Positions 26,516 through 35,355 of a DNA stretch of 64,000 nucleotides are shown piece after piece. The position numbers were made by a program, and so were the translations under genes. The stretch comes from Bacteroidota bacterium (GTDB taxonomy: Bacteria; Bacteroidota; Bacteroidia; Chitinophagales; Chitinophagaceae), in the NCBI GenBank assembly GCA_947452555.1, contig CANGDH010000001.1:310001-374000 (forward strand). Direction: 5' to 3'. Positions within the stretch are counted from its first letter, which is position 1. Each line of letters starts with the position of its first letter. The notes beneath the pieces are model-generated. The model searched no databases, was not told the origin of the DNA, and saw nothing but the letters and a program-made list of their open reading frames with translations.

Positions 26516-27502
26516 ATGCGATCAATAGCCTTTAGAGAAGCCCTACGCGAAGCGATGAATGAAGAAATGAGAAGAGACGAGAAAGTCTTTTTAATGGGAG
26601 AAGAAGTTGCTGAGTATAATGGAGCTTATAAAGTAAGTCAAGGTATGTTAGCTGAATTTGGTGCTAAGCGTGTAATTGATACACCCATTTCCGAATTAGG
26701 GTTTACAGCAGTTGCAGTTGGTGCTGCTCAAAATGGATTAAGACCCATTGTTGAGTTTATGACTTGGAACTTTGCAGTTCTGCCATTAGATCAAATTTTG
26801 AATACAGCATCTAAGATGTTGGCAATGAGCGGTGGACAAATTGGTTGCCCAATTGTAATGAGAGGTCCTAATGGAAGTGCAGGACAATTAGGCGCTCAAC
26901 ACTCCACTGCATTTGAAAGTTATTTAGCTAATATACCTGGTATTAAAGTGGTATCTCCTTCAAATGGTTATGATGCTAAAGGTCTATTAAAGCAAGCTAT
27001 TCGTTATGAAGAAGATCCTATTATGTTTTTAGAGAGTGAAGTAATGTATGGTGATAAATGTGATGTTCCTGAAGAAGAATATTATATCCCATTAGGAAAA
27101 GCAGACGTTAAAAAAGCAGGAACAGATATCACGATTGTTTCATACAATAAAATGATGAAAGTTGCTTTAGGGGCTGCTGCAGAATTAGAGAAAGAAGGAA
27201 TTAGTGCGGAAGTTATTGACTTAAGAACTATCCGTCCTTTAGACTGGATGACTGTTTTAGAAAGTGTTAAAAAAACAAATAGATTGGTGATTATAGAAGA
27301 ACAATGGCCATTTGCTTCTATTTCTTCTGAATTATCATACCGAATACAAAAAGAAGGCTTTGACTATTTAGATGCGCCAATTCGTCGCATTACAAGTGCG
27401 GATGCTCCAATGCACTATGCGCCAAATTTAACAGCTTTAGCGATACCAGATATTACAAGATCGGTGAAATTGGTTAAAGAAGTTTTACAACAGTACAAGT
27501 AA
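26516..27502 (+). CDS. pdhB: Pyruvate dehydrogenase E1 component beta subunit
   Basis: The 328-residue protein has the transketolase pyrimidine-binding domain (FREALREAMNEEMRRDEKVF, GEEVAEYNGAYKVSQGM), the thiamine-site region GPNGSAGQLGAQHS, and a C-terminal domain with VIDLRTIRPLDW and ITSADAPMHYAPNL. It forms the E1 heterotetramer with PdhA, decarboxylating pyruvate for acetyl-CoA. The alpha subunit gene is not adjacent. Closely related branched-chain 2-oxoacid E1 beta subunits are the main alternative. Confidence 0.92.
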   Translation: MRSIAFREALREAMNEEMRRDEKVFLMGEEVAEYNGAYKVSQGMLAEFGAKRVIDTPISELGFTAVAVGAAQNGLRPIVEFMTWNFAVLPLDQILNTASKMLAMSGGQIGCPIVMRGPNGSAGQLGAQHSTAFESYLANIPGIKVVSPSNGYDAKGLLKQAIRYEEDPIMFLESEVMYGDKCDVPEEEYYIPLGKADVKKAGTDITIVSYNKMMKVALGAAAELEKEGISAEVIDLRTIRPLDWMTVLESVKKTNRLVIIEEQWPFASISSELSYRIQKEGFDYLDAPIRRITSADAPMHYAPNLTALAIPDITRSVKLVKEVLQQYK

Positions 27503-27555
27503 TCCTTGTTTTTGGCCATTTATCGATTTTATAAAGACTTTAAAAATCTTTTTAC

Positions 27556-27582
27556 AAATATCCCTCACAAAGGGATATTTTT
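27556..27582 (+). terminator. Intrinsic terminator after pdhB
   Basis: AAATATCCCT-CACAA-AGGGATATTT followed by TT. The stem is 10 bp and lies 54 bases after the stop. Confidence 0.75.
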
Positions 27583-27606
27583 GTTAGATATAATTAAGTA
27601 AATATT

Positions 27607-29118
27607 ATGGGATTAATTTTATTAGTGTTGTTTTGGGTAGGTTGGTATATTGGTATTTATGCTATGCTGAAAAAAGCAGGTGTGGCTGAAAGCAAAGCAA
27701 TTATTCCAATTTATAATACTTGGGAAGTTGTGAAGCTTTGTAATATCCCAAAAATTTGGTTTTGGATACAGCTTATTCCAATTTTAGGTCAATTTGTATC
27801 CTTGTGGATTAGTATCATATTTGTAATGCATTTCAAAAAAATTAATTTAATTCAACATACCTTAACAGTTTTATTTCCTTTTATCTATTTACCCTATTTA
27901 GGTTTTTCTTCTACTGAAAAATGGGTTGGTCAAGAAGCATTAGTGCATTATCATAAACCTGCTTCAAGAGAATGGATAGATGCAGCTGTGTTTGCAGTTG
28001 TTGCCGCGACTTTAATAAGAACTTTTATTTTTGAAGCCTATGTGATACCAACAGAAAGCATGGAAAAGACACTACTAGTTAATGACTTTTTATTTGTAGA
28101 TAAAGTAACATTTGGTGCAAGAATTCCTCAAACTCCTGTATCTTTTCCTTTTGTACATAACACAATGCCAGGTTCTATAACAACACCTTCTTATACTAAA
28201 CTGGTTCAACTTGATTATAGTAGACTACCAAATATCAGACCCATCAAAAGAAACGATGTTGTAGTATTCAATTTCCCGGCAGGAGACACAATTATTAATC
28301 TTCCAGAATTTGGGAGTAAGGTTCCATATTATGATGTTTTAAGGAGTTCTGAATTTAATGGTGATAGAGAAAAGTTACAATCACAATATCCTATTCTAGT
28401 TCATCCTATGGATAAAACAGATAATTATATTAAACGTTGTGTTGGAGTTCCTGGAGATGTTCTACAAGTTAAGTCAAGTCAACTATGGGTGAATGGGAAG
28501 CCAGCTGTGGTGACTCCATATGCGCAAACAGAGTATTTAGTTACAACAGACGGCAATGCAATACCAGAAGATTATATTATAGACAGTATTGGAATTAATT
28601 TAACTGAAGCTACACCAGACTATGGTATAGTAGAAGGTATGTCTAATACTTATAGAATCAATATGACTGCAATTGCAGCGGCGAATTTAAAAAGATTACC
28701 ACACGTTAAATCTGTTGAATTTTATATTGATAATAATGTAGGTTATACTTTTCCAAATGATGTAACACATTTCCCATGGACAGTAGACAATTTCGGTCCA
28801 ATTAGTGTTCCCAAAAAAGGGGACATCATTCCATTAAATGATACTTCGATAGAAATTTATAGAAGATTAATTACTTCCTATGAGCATAACACATTGGTTC
28901 AAAAGGAAGGTAAAATTTTTCTAAATGGGAAAGAAGCAACTGCCTATACTATTCACCAAAACTATTATTGGATGATGGGAGATAATAGACATAGAAGTCA
29001 GGATAGTCGTTTTTGGGGTTTTGTTCCAGAAACACATATTGTAGGAAGAGCTGCATTAATTTGGTTTAGCTACAGTCAGTCAGTTCGTTGGAATAGAATT
29101 TTTAAATTAATAAAATAA
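27607..29118 (+). CDS. lepB: Signal peptidase I with N-terminal DUF5684-like membrane domain
   Basis: The 503-residue protein opens with a three- or four-helix membrane domain (FWVGWYIGIYAMLKKAGVAE, SKAIIPIYNTWEVVKL) of the DUF5684 type. The S26 peptidase follows: catalytic Ser in VIPTESMEKTLLVND (about residue 150), Lys in DNYIKRCVGVPGD (about 275) and the C-terminal MMGDNRHRSQDSRFWGFVP. It cleaves signal peptides at the outer face of the inner membrane. It is about twice the length of many LepB proteins because of the N-terminal domain and a roughly 150-residue insert between the Lys region and GDNRH. That long form is common in Bacteroidota. Confidence 0.93.
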   Translation: MGLILLVLFWVGWYIGIYAMLKKAGVAESKAIIPIYNTWEVVKLCNIPKIWFWIQLIPILGQFVSLWISIIFVMHFKKINLIQHTLTVLFPFIYLPYLGFSSTEKWVGQEALVHYHKPASREWIDAAVFAVVAATLIRTFIFEAYVIPTESMEKTLLVNDFLFVDKVTFGARIPQTPVSFPFVHNTMPGSITTPSYTKLVQLDYSRLPNIRPIKRNDVVVFNFPAGDTIINLPEFGSKVPYYDVLRSSEFNGDREKLQSQYPILVHPMDKTDNYIKRCVGVPGDVLQVKSSQLWVNGKPAVVTPYAQTEYLVTTDGNAIPEDYIIDSIGINLTEATPDYGIVEGMSNTYRINMTAIAAANLKRLPHVKSVEFYIDNNVGYTFPNDVTHFPWTVDNFGPISVPKKGDIIPLNDTSIEIYRRLITSYEHNTLVQKEGKIFLNGKEATAYTIHQNYYWMMGDNRHRSQDSRFWGFVPETHIVGRAALIWFSYSQSVRWNRIFKLIK

Positions 29119-29126
29119 AATAGTTA

Positions 29127-29150
29127 GAGCCCCACAATTGTGGGGTTTTG
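29127..29150 (+). terminator. Terminator after lepB
   Basis: GCCCCACAATTGTGGGG is a palindrome followed by TTTTGATTTT, nine to ten bases after the lepB stop. Confidence 0.75.
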
Positions 29151-29167
29151 ATTTTAAATAGGGAAAT

Positions 29168-29659
29168 ATGAAACAGAAATTTGAATTCGAATATGATTCT
29201 TTTGATAGTGTAGATTCACTATCAACTGCAGATCAGTCTTTACTTGCTACAGCTAAAGATGCTACCGAGACTGCTTTTGCAATTTATTCTAATTTTAAAG
29301 TGGGTGCTGCTGCATTATTGTCTAATGGTCAAATTGTAATTGGATCCAATCAAGAAAGTGCAAGCTATCCTGTTGGCATTTGTGCGGAAAGGACTTTATT
29401 GAATAGTATTGGAAGTCAATATCCTAAAGAAACCATTTTGTCTATGGCTATCAGCTACCACCCAGTTGGTAAACCTTCTGATGAGCCTTTATCTCCATGT
29501 GGAATGTGCAGACAATCTTTACTTGACTATGAAAATAGATATGAAGCTCCAATTAAAATAATACTAGGAGGCTTTACAGGCCCCGTGATGGTCTTCAAGT
29601 CTGCTTCTCAATTATTGCCATTCGGGTTTAATGGATCGGTACTAAAGGGTTTAAAATAG
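29168..29659 (+). CDS. cdd: Cytidine deaminase
   Basis: The 163-residue protein has the CDA zinc motifs ICAERTLLNS (Cys and catalytic Glu, about residue 76) and SPCGMCRQSLLDYE (two Cys). YSNFKVGAAALLSNGQIVIG carries the substrate loop. It deaminates cytidine or deoxycytidine in pyrimidine salvage. The coding region ends inside the convergent ogt gene (9-base overlap), so no terminator separates the two. Confidence 0.93.
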   Translation: MKQKFEFEYDSFDSVDSLSTADQSLLATAKDATETAFAIYSNFKVGAAALLSNGQIVIGSNQESASYPVGICAERTLLNSIGSQYPKETILSMAISYHPVGKPSDEPLSPCGMCRQSLLDYENRYEAPIKIILGGFTGPVMVFKSASQLLPFGFNGSVLKGLK

Positions 29660-30154
29660 TGTTTGAACGCCAAGTGCTAGCCTAAACTCATGTTGTAGAA
29701 GCCATCTCTTTCTCGATTTGCCCCAAGCATAGCCTACAAGTGATTGATCTGCTCCAATGATTCTATGACATGGAACAATAATAGCTATTTTGTTTTTCCC
29801 ATTAGCAGATGCTGCAGCTCTTACACATTTTGGGTCTCCCAGTTTCTTTGCTAACTCTCCATAACTTAGCGTTTTACCAAAAGGAACTTCATAAAGCTCT
29901 CTCCAAACTTTTTGTTGAAATTCCGTACCTGTTTGATTAATTGGGACGCTAAATGTCCTTCTAGTTCCCGCAAAATATTCAATGAGTTCTTCTATACATT
30001 GGTGAATTACTTCATTGCTTTGCGTAATAAGTAATTCCATTTCTGGAATTGTTTCGGATTCTAAAAAAATGAGTTCTTCAATACTATTTGCTGCGGCAAC
30101 TATTTTGATGGCACCAATGGGGCTATGATAAATATGTATTAAGTGTGACTGCAT
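29651..30154 (-). CDS. ogt: Methylated-DNA--protein-cysteine methyltransferase
   Basis: The 167-residue protein has the active-site IVPCHRIIGADQSLVGYAWG with the acceptor Cys in PCHR, and the helix-turn-helix FQQKVWRELYEVPFGKTLSY. It removes methyl groups from O6-methylguanine in one suicidal step. Its ATG overlaps the csaA stop (TAATG), so the two are co-translated. No Ada-type regulatory domain is attached. Confidence 0.94.
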   Translation of the reverse strand: MQSHLIHIYHSPIGAIKIVAAANSIEELIFLESETIPEMELLITQSNEVIHQCIEELIEYFAGTRRTFSVPINQTGTEFQQKVWRELYEVPFGKTLSYGELAKKLGDPKCVRAAASANGKNKIAIIVPCHRIIGADQSLVGYAWGKSRKRWLLQHEFRLALGVQTLF

Positions 30155-30486
30155 TATCCAATGGCTTGTCCATTGTTAGTAGGGTGTAAAGGACTCAATA
30201 AAACTACTTCATTTTCGTCATCATAAACACCTAATACCAAACAATCGCTTATGAAATTAGCAATTTGTTTTGGCGGAAAATTTACAACGGCAATGATTTG
30301 CTTACCTATAAGGGTATCTATAGTATAGTGTTTTGTAATTTGAGCGGAAGATTTTTTGATACCCAATTTTCCAAAATCGATAATTAATTGGTAAGCTGGT
30401 TTCTTAGCTTTTGGGAAGGGTTGTACTTCTATAATGGTGCCAGTACGAATATCTATTTTTGCAAAATCATCCCATTGTATCATCAT
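30154..30486 (-). CDS. csaA: CsaA-like tRNA-binding domain protein
   Basis: The 110-residue OB-fold protein matches the Trbp111/CsaA family: WDDFAKIDIRTGTIIEVQPF, PKAKKPAYQLIIDFG, SSAQIT and QIIAVVNFPPKQIANFIS. CsaA has been described as a small chaperone-like, tRNA-binding dimer. It is the first gene of the csaA-ogt pair. Two tandem ATGs (MMIQ) make the exact start ambiguous by one codon. Confidence 0.9.
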   Translation of the reverse strand: MMIQWDDFAKIDIRTGTIIEVQPFPKAKKPAYQLIIDFGKLGIKKSSAQITKHYTIDTLIGKQIIAVVNFPPKQIANFISDCLVLGVYDDENEVVLLSPLHPTNNGQAIG

Positions 30487-30542
30487 AGTTCTTTTATATT
30501 TTAATGGCTAATTTTCAAACTAAAGCTAGTTTTTGATTATAC

Positions 30543-31415
30543 TTATTCTAATAAGTTTGCTAAATCAATTAAGTCTTTCTGTTTATACTGTAAAGTTGGA
30601 CTATTAAAGCATTTAGCAAATTCAAGTAAAAGTTTTTTTATAATTCGGGGGTTAGAAAGGGGCTTGTAATAAATATTTTTTGGTTCAATATTGGAGCGCT
30701 CAAAATATTTATCTAAGTCAGCTTGTGAAAAAGCATGGCCTGTAGTGCCTTCAATGTAAAATTGTATAAACTCTTGTGGGTTTGGATAAATCTCATCAGG
30801 AGACCAATCTAATGTGTAAAAAGCAATAATACATTGCTTAGGGATGTTAATAAAATCTGAAATGATATCTAATTGCTGGCAGAGCTCTGCATACAAAATT
30901 GTATTAGCAAATGCATTTCCTTTCTTAGATTGTAGAGGAGCCGATATTAAAAATTCTTCGGGGTTTGCGTAGCTAACTTCTGCTCCCTTTAATTGGTAAT
31001 AACTAAATAAAATATTTTTCAAAACATTGGCTTGCTCCAAAGGGGTTAGATAGTTGTTTAATTCTAACCAAATATTACGTCTTATCTTTTCTAATTGATG
31101 ACGTAAAGTATCTAAGTTTAATTCCGGGAAATGAAATTTAGTTACCAATAATGCGCCTTCGAACAAGGAAGGTTCTGGTTTAGACTTCCATTCAATAAAT
31201 GCATCTTTTAAATCGTTCAAGCGTAATTTATAAATCATCATTTCAATACGCTCTTGGGTACTTTCATCTAAAGTAGTTTCCCATAAATGCTCCAAGTCAG
31301 GAATAATTGGGCTGCCATAATTCATGAGTCTGTCAGAAATCGTGTTGAACACTTCTTCGTCAGGGTCATCAATAAGATTAAACAAGGCCTTTATTTCTTC
31401 TTCAGTTTTTTGCAT
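30543..31415 (-). CDS. Transglutaminase-like (SirB1/Transglut_core2 family) protein
   Basis: The 290-residue acidic protein has an N-terminal helical HEAT-like part (LFNLIDDPDEEVFNTISDRL) and then the SirB1-family core: EGALLVTKFHFPELNL, QLEKIRRNIWLELNNYLTP and LKNILFSYYQLKG. Most SirB1-like proteins lack a clear protease triad and their role is not settled. No membrane or signal segment is present. It is followed 56 bp downstream by csaA and ogt in the same direction. Confidence 0.78.
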   Translation of the reverse strand: MQKTEEEIKALFNLIDDPDEEVFNTISDRLMNYGSPIIPDLEHLWETTLDESTQERIEMMIYKLRLNDLKDAFIEWKSKPEPSLFEGALLVTKFHFPELNLDTLRHQLEKIRRNIWLELNNYLTPLEQANVLKNILFSYYQLKGAEVSYANPEEFLISAPLQSKKGNAFANTILYAELCQQLDIISDFINIPKQCIIAFYTLDWSPDEIYPNPQEFIQFYIEGTTGHAFSQADLDKYFERSNIEPKNIYYKPLSNPRIIKKLLLEFAKCFNSPTLQYKQKDLIDLANLLE

Positions 31416-31589
31416 TTTATATAAATCAATTTTTAAACTTATTCAAATCAACGCAAAATAAATGACAATTGTCAGCTTAGTTATCCCATAACTGTGGATA
31501 TATTTAACAATAGTTTACATAATAAATCTAATTACTATTCGTTAGCACAAATAATAGTCTATTTATAGGTCAAGGAATTGCGAATTGAC

Positions 31590-31597
31590 TATCTTTG
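31590..31597 (+). promoter_or_regulatory. -7 promoter element for the desaturase gene
   Basis: TATCTTTG matches TAnnTTTG, 16 bases before the ATG at 31614. It lies inside the region that the ORF track translates from a TTG start and therefore argues for the downstream ATG. Confidence 0.6.
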
Positions 31598-31613
31598 CAC
31601 ATTAATAAAATTT

Positions 31614-32705
31614 ATGCATAACCAAACAATTGCTACCCCCAAGTTTCCGGTTTCGACTAAATCTTTACATGCTGAACTTAAAAGACGTGTTAATGAATAC
31701 TTAGAATCTCAAAATATAAAAGCAACTGGTAACAGTAAACTTTTTTCTAAGGCAATCATTTTGATTAGTTTATTTATTGCAACTTATATTCATTTAGTAT
31801 TTTTCACACCGCCTGTATTTTTTGCAGTTATAGAATGTATTTTTTTTGGAGCATTAATTGCTTCCATTGGTTTCAATGTGATGCACGATGGTAGCCACGG
31901 AAGTTTTAGTAAACATCCTTGGTTAAATAAATTAGCAGCTTCTTCTATTAGCGTTTTAGGTGCGAGTAGATTTATGTGGAGTATGAAACATGTAACAATT
32001 CACCATACGTATACTAATATTGATGGAGTAGACGACGATATTGAAGTAGGTATGTTAATGAGAATGGCACCTACTCAGAAGCATTACTTAATGCATCGTT
32101 TTCAGCATATTTATTTCTGGGTACTGTATATGTTATTATATATTTTCTGGTTGTTCTATACAGACTATAAAAAGTATTTTTCAAGAATGATTGGTTCTGT
32201 GCCATTAAAGAAAATGACAATTGCAGAACATATTGAATTTTGGCTGGTAAAAATTTATCATGCAGTTGTGTTTATTGCATTGCCAATTTATATGGTTGGA
32301 TTCACAAGCTGGTTAGTTGGCTTTTTGCTTATTGGTTGTGCCGCAGGTCTGATTTTAAGTATCGTATTCCAATTAGCACATACCGTGTCTGACACAGAAT
32401 TTCCAGTTGCTATTCAACCAGAGAATAGAATGCCTGACGAATTTGCTGCTCACCAAATACATACTACTGCTAACTTTGCAACAAAAAGCAAATTGGTTAG
32501 TTGGTTAGTAGGTGGATTGAATTTTCAAATAGAGCATCATTTATTCCCAAAGATCTCTCACGTACATTATCCAGCAATTTCTAAAATAGTAAAAGAAGCA
32601 TGTGCTGATTTTAAATTGAAATACATTGAATACCCAACAGTGCTTAGTGCTATTAAGGCCCATGTTGCACATTTAAAATCTTTGAGTAAGCCTTCGATTG
32701 CTTAA
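31614..32705 (+). CDS. Membrane fatty acid desaturase
   Basis: From the ATG at 31614 the protein is 363 residues. It carries the three histidine boxes of membrane desaturases: HDGSHGSF, KHVTIHHTYTN and QIEHHLFPKISH. Hydrophobic helices surround them (LISLFIATYIHLVFF, LYMLLYIFWLFY). The QxxHH third box and overall layout resemble linoleoyl-CoA/acyl-lipid front-end desaturases. No fused cytochrome b5 domain is present. It introduces double bonds in membrane lipids, probably for fluidity. The double-bond position cannot be inferred. Confidence 0.9.
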   Translation: MHNQTIATPKFPVSTKSLHAELKRRVNEYLESQNIKATGNSKLFSKAIILISLFIATYIHLVFFTPPVFFAVIECIFFGALIASIGFNVMHDGSHGSFSKHPWLNKLAASSISVLGASRFMWSMKHVTIHHTYTNIDGVDDDIEVGMLMRMAPTQKHYLMHRFQHIYFWVLYMLLYIFWLFYTDYKKYFSRMIGSVPLKKMTIAEHIEFWLVKIYHAVVFIALPIYMVGFTSWLVGFLLIGCAAGLILSIVFQLAHTVSDTEFPVAIQPENRMPDEFAAHQIHTTANFATKSKLVSWLVGGLNFQIEHHLFPKISHVHYPAISKIVKEACADFKLKYIEYPTVLSAIKAHVAHLKSLSKPSIA

Positions 32706-32724
32706 TTCATAAATTCATATTTTC

Positions 32725-32755
32725 AAAGCCTCGGAATTTTCCGGGGCTTTTTTTT
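32725..32755 (+). terminator. Terminator after the desaturase gene
   Basis: AAAGCCTCGGAA, a short loop, TTCCGGGGCTTT then TTTTT. The stem contains one wobble pair. Confidence 0.82.
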
Positions 32756-32908
32756 ATGCTTATATTTTTAGCGACAGGTCGAGCAGTGAGCGATAGTTTG
32801 TTTTATAAAGCACTTTATGTAAGTTAAAGGTTTGATGATTGACATTTCAAATAAAGGACAGTGCTAGAGGAAAATCGCAAACGACAGCAAATAAAGTAGG
32901 TAGTGGGC
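32756..32908. other. Intergenic stretch with nothing recognised
   Basis: Between the desaturase and topA terminators lies about 150 bases with only a 23-codon open frame, no promoter match and no RNA fold I can support. Confidence 0.5.
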
Positions 32909-32944
32909 AAAAAAAATCCCGAAGGCGTTGAGGCGATCGGGATT
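32909..32944 (-). terminator. Terminator after topA
   Basis: On the minus strand AATCCCGA, a 14-base loop, TCGGGATT then TTTTT, close behind the topA stop. Confidence 0.7.
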
Positions 32945-32949
32945 GTATA

Positions 32950-35307
32950 TTAAGCTTTCTTTTTGCGGGCTATTTTGCGAGGTGGATTCTTTTTCAATTC
33001 CTCAATAATCGCTTTAACTTCCTCGATAGTCAATTCTTCTACTTTTTCTTGTTGTTCTTTTGTCAACTTAAAATTGCGCAAGCCTTGTTTAATATAAGGA
33101 CCATAAGGACCTCTCAAAAGTTGAATCTTGTCTTTTTCAAATATTTTAATAGTTCGCTCGTCTTTTGCTTTACGTTTTTCGGCGATCATAGGAGTCAATT
33201 CTTCAAGTGTAACCGTGTAAGGGTCCATTTCCTTGTTAAGTGAGTAGAACTTCTTGTCATGAGCCGCATAGGGGCCAAAACGTCCAATATTAACTGCGAC
33301 TTCCATGTCTTCAAACATCCCAAGTGTTCTTGGAAGTTTGAAAAGTTCCATTGCTTCGTCAAAACTGATAGTCTCAATACTTTGAGAAGGCTTCAATTTT
33401 GCGAATTTTGGTTTTTCTTCCTCATCCTGATGTCCAATTTGTACCATAGGTCCGTAACGGCCCATACGTGCGATTACTTTTTTACCACTTACTGCATCAA
33501 AACCTAATTCTCTTTCTCCTTTAGCTCTTTCCGCAGTTTCTAATGTATGTTCAATAGTCTCATGGAAAGGATTGTAGAATTCCTCTAGCATCTTACTCCA
33601 CTTCAATTTACCTGCAGCGATTTCATCAAATTCGCCTTCAATTTTTGCAGTAAATCCAAAGTCCATTACTTTTTCAAAGTGTTGCTTTAAAAAGTCAGTA
33701 ACAACTAAACCTAAGTCAGTTGGAGATAATTTATTCTTTTCAGCACCGGTAATTTCACTTGCCGATTCTGTTTTAATTTCGTCCTTATTGTTTAAAGACA
33801 ATATTTGGTAGATACGTTTAACACCTTCTTTCTCTTTCTTCTCTACGTAATTACGTTTCATAATTGTAGATATAGTAGGAGCGTATGTAGAAGGTCGGCC
33901 AATACCCAATTCTTCTAATTTTTTCACTAAACTAGCTTCTGTATATCTTGATGAAGGACGACTAAATCTTTCTAATCCTGTCATACTTACAAAATCTAAT
34001 ACTTGGCCAACAGCAAGTGGAGGTAAAATTGCTTCATTTCCATCTGCATCATTCGATTCTTCCTCCTCATCCTCGTCTTTACTTTCTAAATATACTTTTA
34101 AGAAACCATCAAATTTCATCACTTCACCGGAAGCAGTTAGGGTTTCTTTATTTGTAGAAATATCAATTTTAGCAACCGTCTTTTCAAATTGTGCATCACT
34201 CATTTGAGAAGCAATAGTTCGCTTCCAAATTAATTCATATAAACGATTCGTGTCAGCATCATCAACTTTGCTTTCGTTCATATAGGAAGGGCGAATGGCT
34301 TCATGCGCTTCTTGCGCATTCTCGTTTTTGTTTTTAAACTTGCGTGGTTGGTAATAGTTGGCTCCAAAGCTTGTATTGATTTCTGCTTTGATTGCATCAA
34401 TTGCAGTTTCACTCAAGCTGATACTATCAGTTCTCATGTATGTGATCTTACCACTTTCATATAATTTTTGTGCAAGTAACATGGTCTTACTAACACTATA
34501 TCCTAATTTTCTAGAGGCTTCTTGTTGCAAGGTAGAAGTAGTGAAAGGGGCAGATGGTGTTCGTTTTCCGTCTTTAACAGTAATATCTTTTACAGTATAT
34601 TTAGCACCCTTACATTCGTTCAAAAATTTCTCAGCAGCTCCTCCAGTTGTTAACTTTTGAGGGCCGTCTGCTTTGAATTTTACTTTCTTCTTATTAATAT
34701 CTAAAGCAGTAAATAATGCGAATACTTTAAATACACTTTCTGGAAGGAATTGGTTAATTTCTCTTTCTCTTTCTGCAATTAATCTTACTGCAACACTTTG
34801 TACACGACCAGCACTTAAGCTTCTTTGCATACCAATCTTACGCCATAAAACTGGACTTAATTCAAATCCTACTATTCTATCTAAAATTCTTCTTGCTTGT
34901 TGTGCGTCCACCAAATCCATATTTATTAAACGTGGATTTGCTACAGCTTTTTTAATAGCGGGTGCGGTAATCTCGTGAAATACGATACGCTTTGTTTTTT
35001 TAGGGTCTAAACCTAAAACTTCTGCCAAATGCCAACTGATACTTTCTCCTTCACGGTCCTCATCCGACGCAAGCCATACTTCCTTCGCCTTCTTGGTCAT
35101 TGATTTAAGTTCCTTAACCACTTTTTCTTTCTCACTAGGGACAATATATCTTGGAGCAAAATGATTTTTCATGTCTATCCCCATATCATTTTTTTCCAGA
35201 TCACGGATATGACCATAACAGCTTCTTACTTCAAATTCTTCCCCCAAAATCTTCTCAATTGTCTTTGCTTTCGCAGGTGACTCAACGATTAATAAGTTCT
35301 TTGACAT
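32950..35307 (-). CDS. topA: DNA topoisomerase I
   Basis: From the ATG at 35307 the protein is 785 residues: TOPRIM start NLLIVESPAKAKTIEKILG, acidic EDREGESISWH, catalytic Tyr in ITYMRTDSISLS and IGRPSTYAPTISTIMKRNYV. The C-terminus has topoisomerase repeats without Cys zinc fingers (GRYGPMVQIG, GRFGPYAAH, GPYGPYIKQGL) and a Lys/Arg-rich tail. It relaxes negative supercoils. The ORF-track start adds nine residues before the canonical MSKNLLIVES and is rejected. Confidence 0.96.
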   Translation of the reverse strand: MSKNLLIVESPAKAKTIEKILGEEFEVRSCYGHIRDLEKNDMGIDMKNHFAPRYIVPSEKEKVVKELKSMTKKAKEVWLASDEDREGESISWHLAEVLGLDPKKTKRIVFHEITAPAIKKAVANPRLINMDLVDAQQARRILDRIVGFELSPVLWRKIGMQRSLSAGRVQSVAVRLIAEREREINQFLPESVFKVFALFTALDINKKKVKFKADGPQKLTTGGAAEKFLNECKGAKYTVKDITVKDGKRTPSAPFTTSTLQQEASRKLGYSVSKTMLLAQKLYESGKITYMRTDSISLSETAIDAIKAEINTSFGANYYQPRKFKNKNENAQEAHEAIRPSYMNESKVDDADTNRLYELIWKRTIASQMSDAQFEKTVAKIDISTNKETLTASGEVMKFDGFLKVYLESKDEDEEEESNDADGNEAILPPLAVGQVLDFVSMTGLERFSRPSSRYTEASLVKKLEELGIGRPSTYAPTISTIMKRNYVEKKEKEGVKRIYQILSLNNKDEIKTESASEITGAEKNKLSPTDLGLVVTDFLKQHFEKVMDFGFTAKIEGEFDEIAAGKLKWSKMLEEFYNPFHETIEHTLETAERAKGERELGFDAVSGKKVIARMGRYGPMVQIGHQDEEEKPKFAKLKPSQSIETISFDEAMELFKLPRTLGMFEDMEVAVNIGRFGPYAAHDKKFYSLNKEMDPYTVTLEELTPMIAEKRKAKDERTIKIFEKDKIQLLRGPYGPYIKQGLRNFKLTKEQQEKVEELTIEEVKAIIEELKKNPPRKIARKKKA

Positions 35308-35355
35308 AGGTGCAATATTAGAGTATTCACCCACGAAAAAAAAATTTAGCTATTA

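Noticed and set aside
32756-32827. A 23-codon ORF after the desaturase terminator
   Set aside because: Too short, with no promoter or ribosome-binding signal and no recognisable product.
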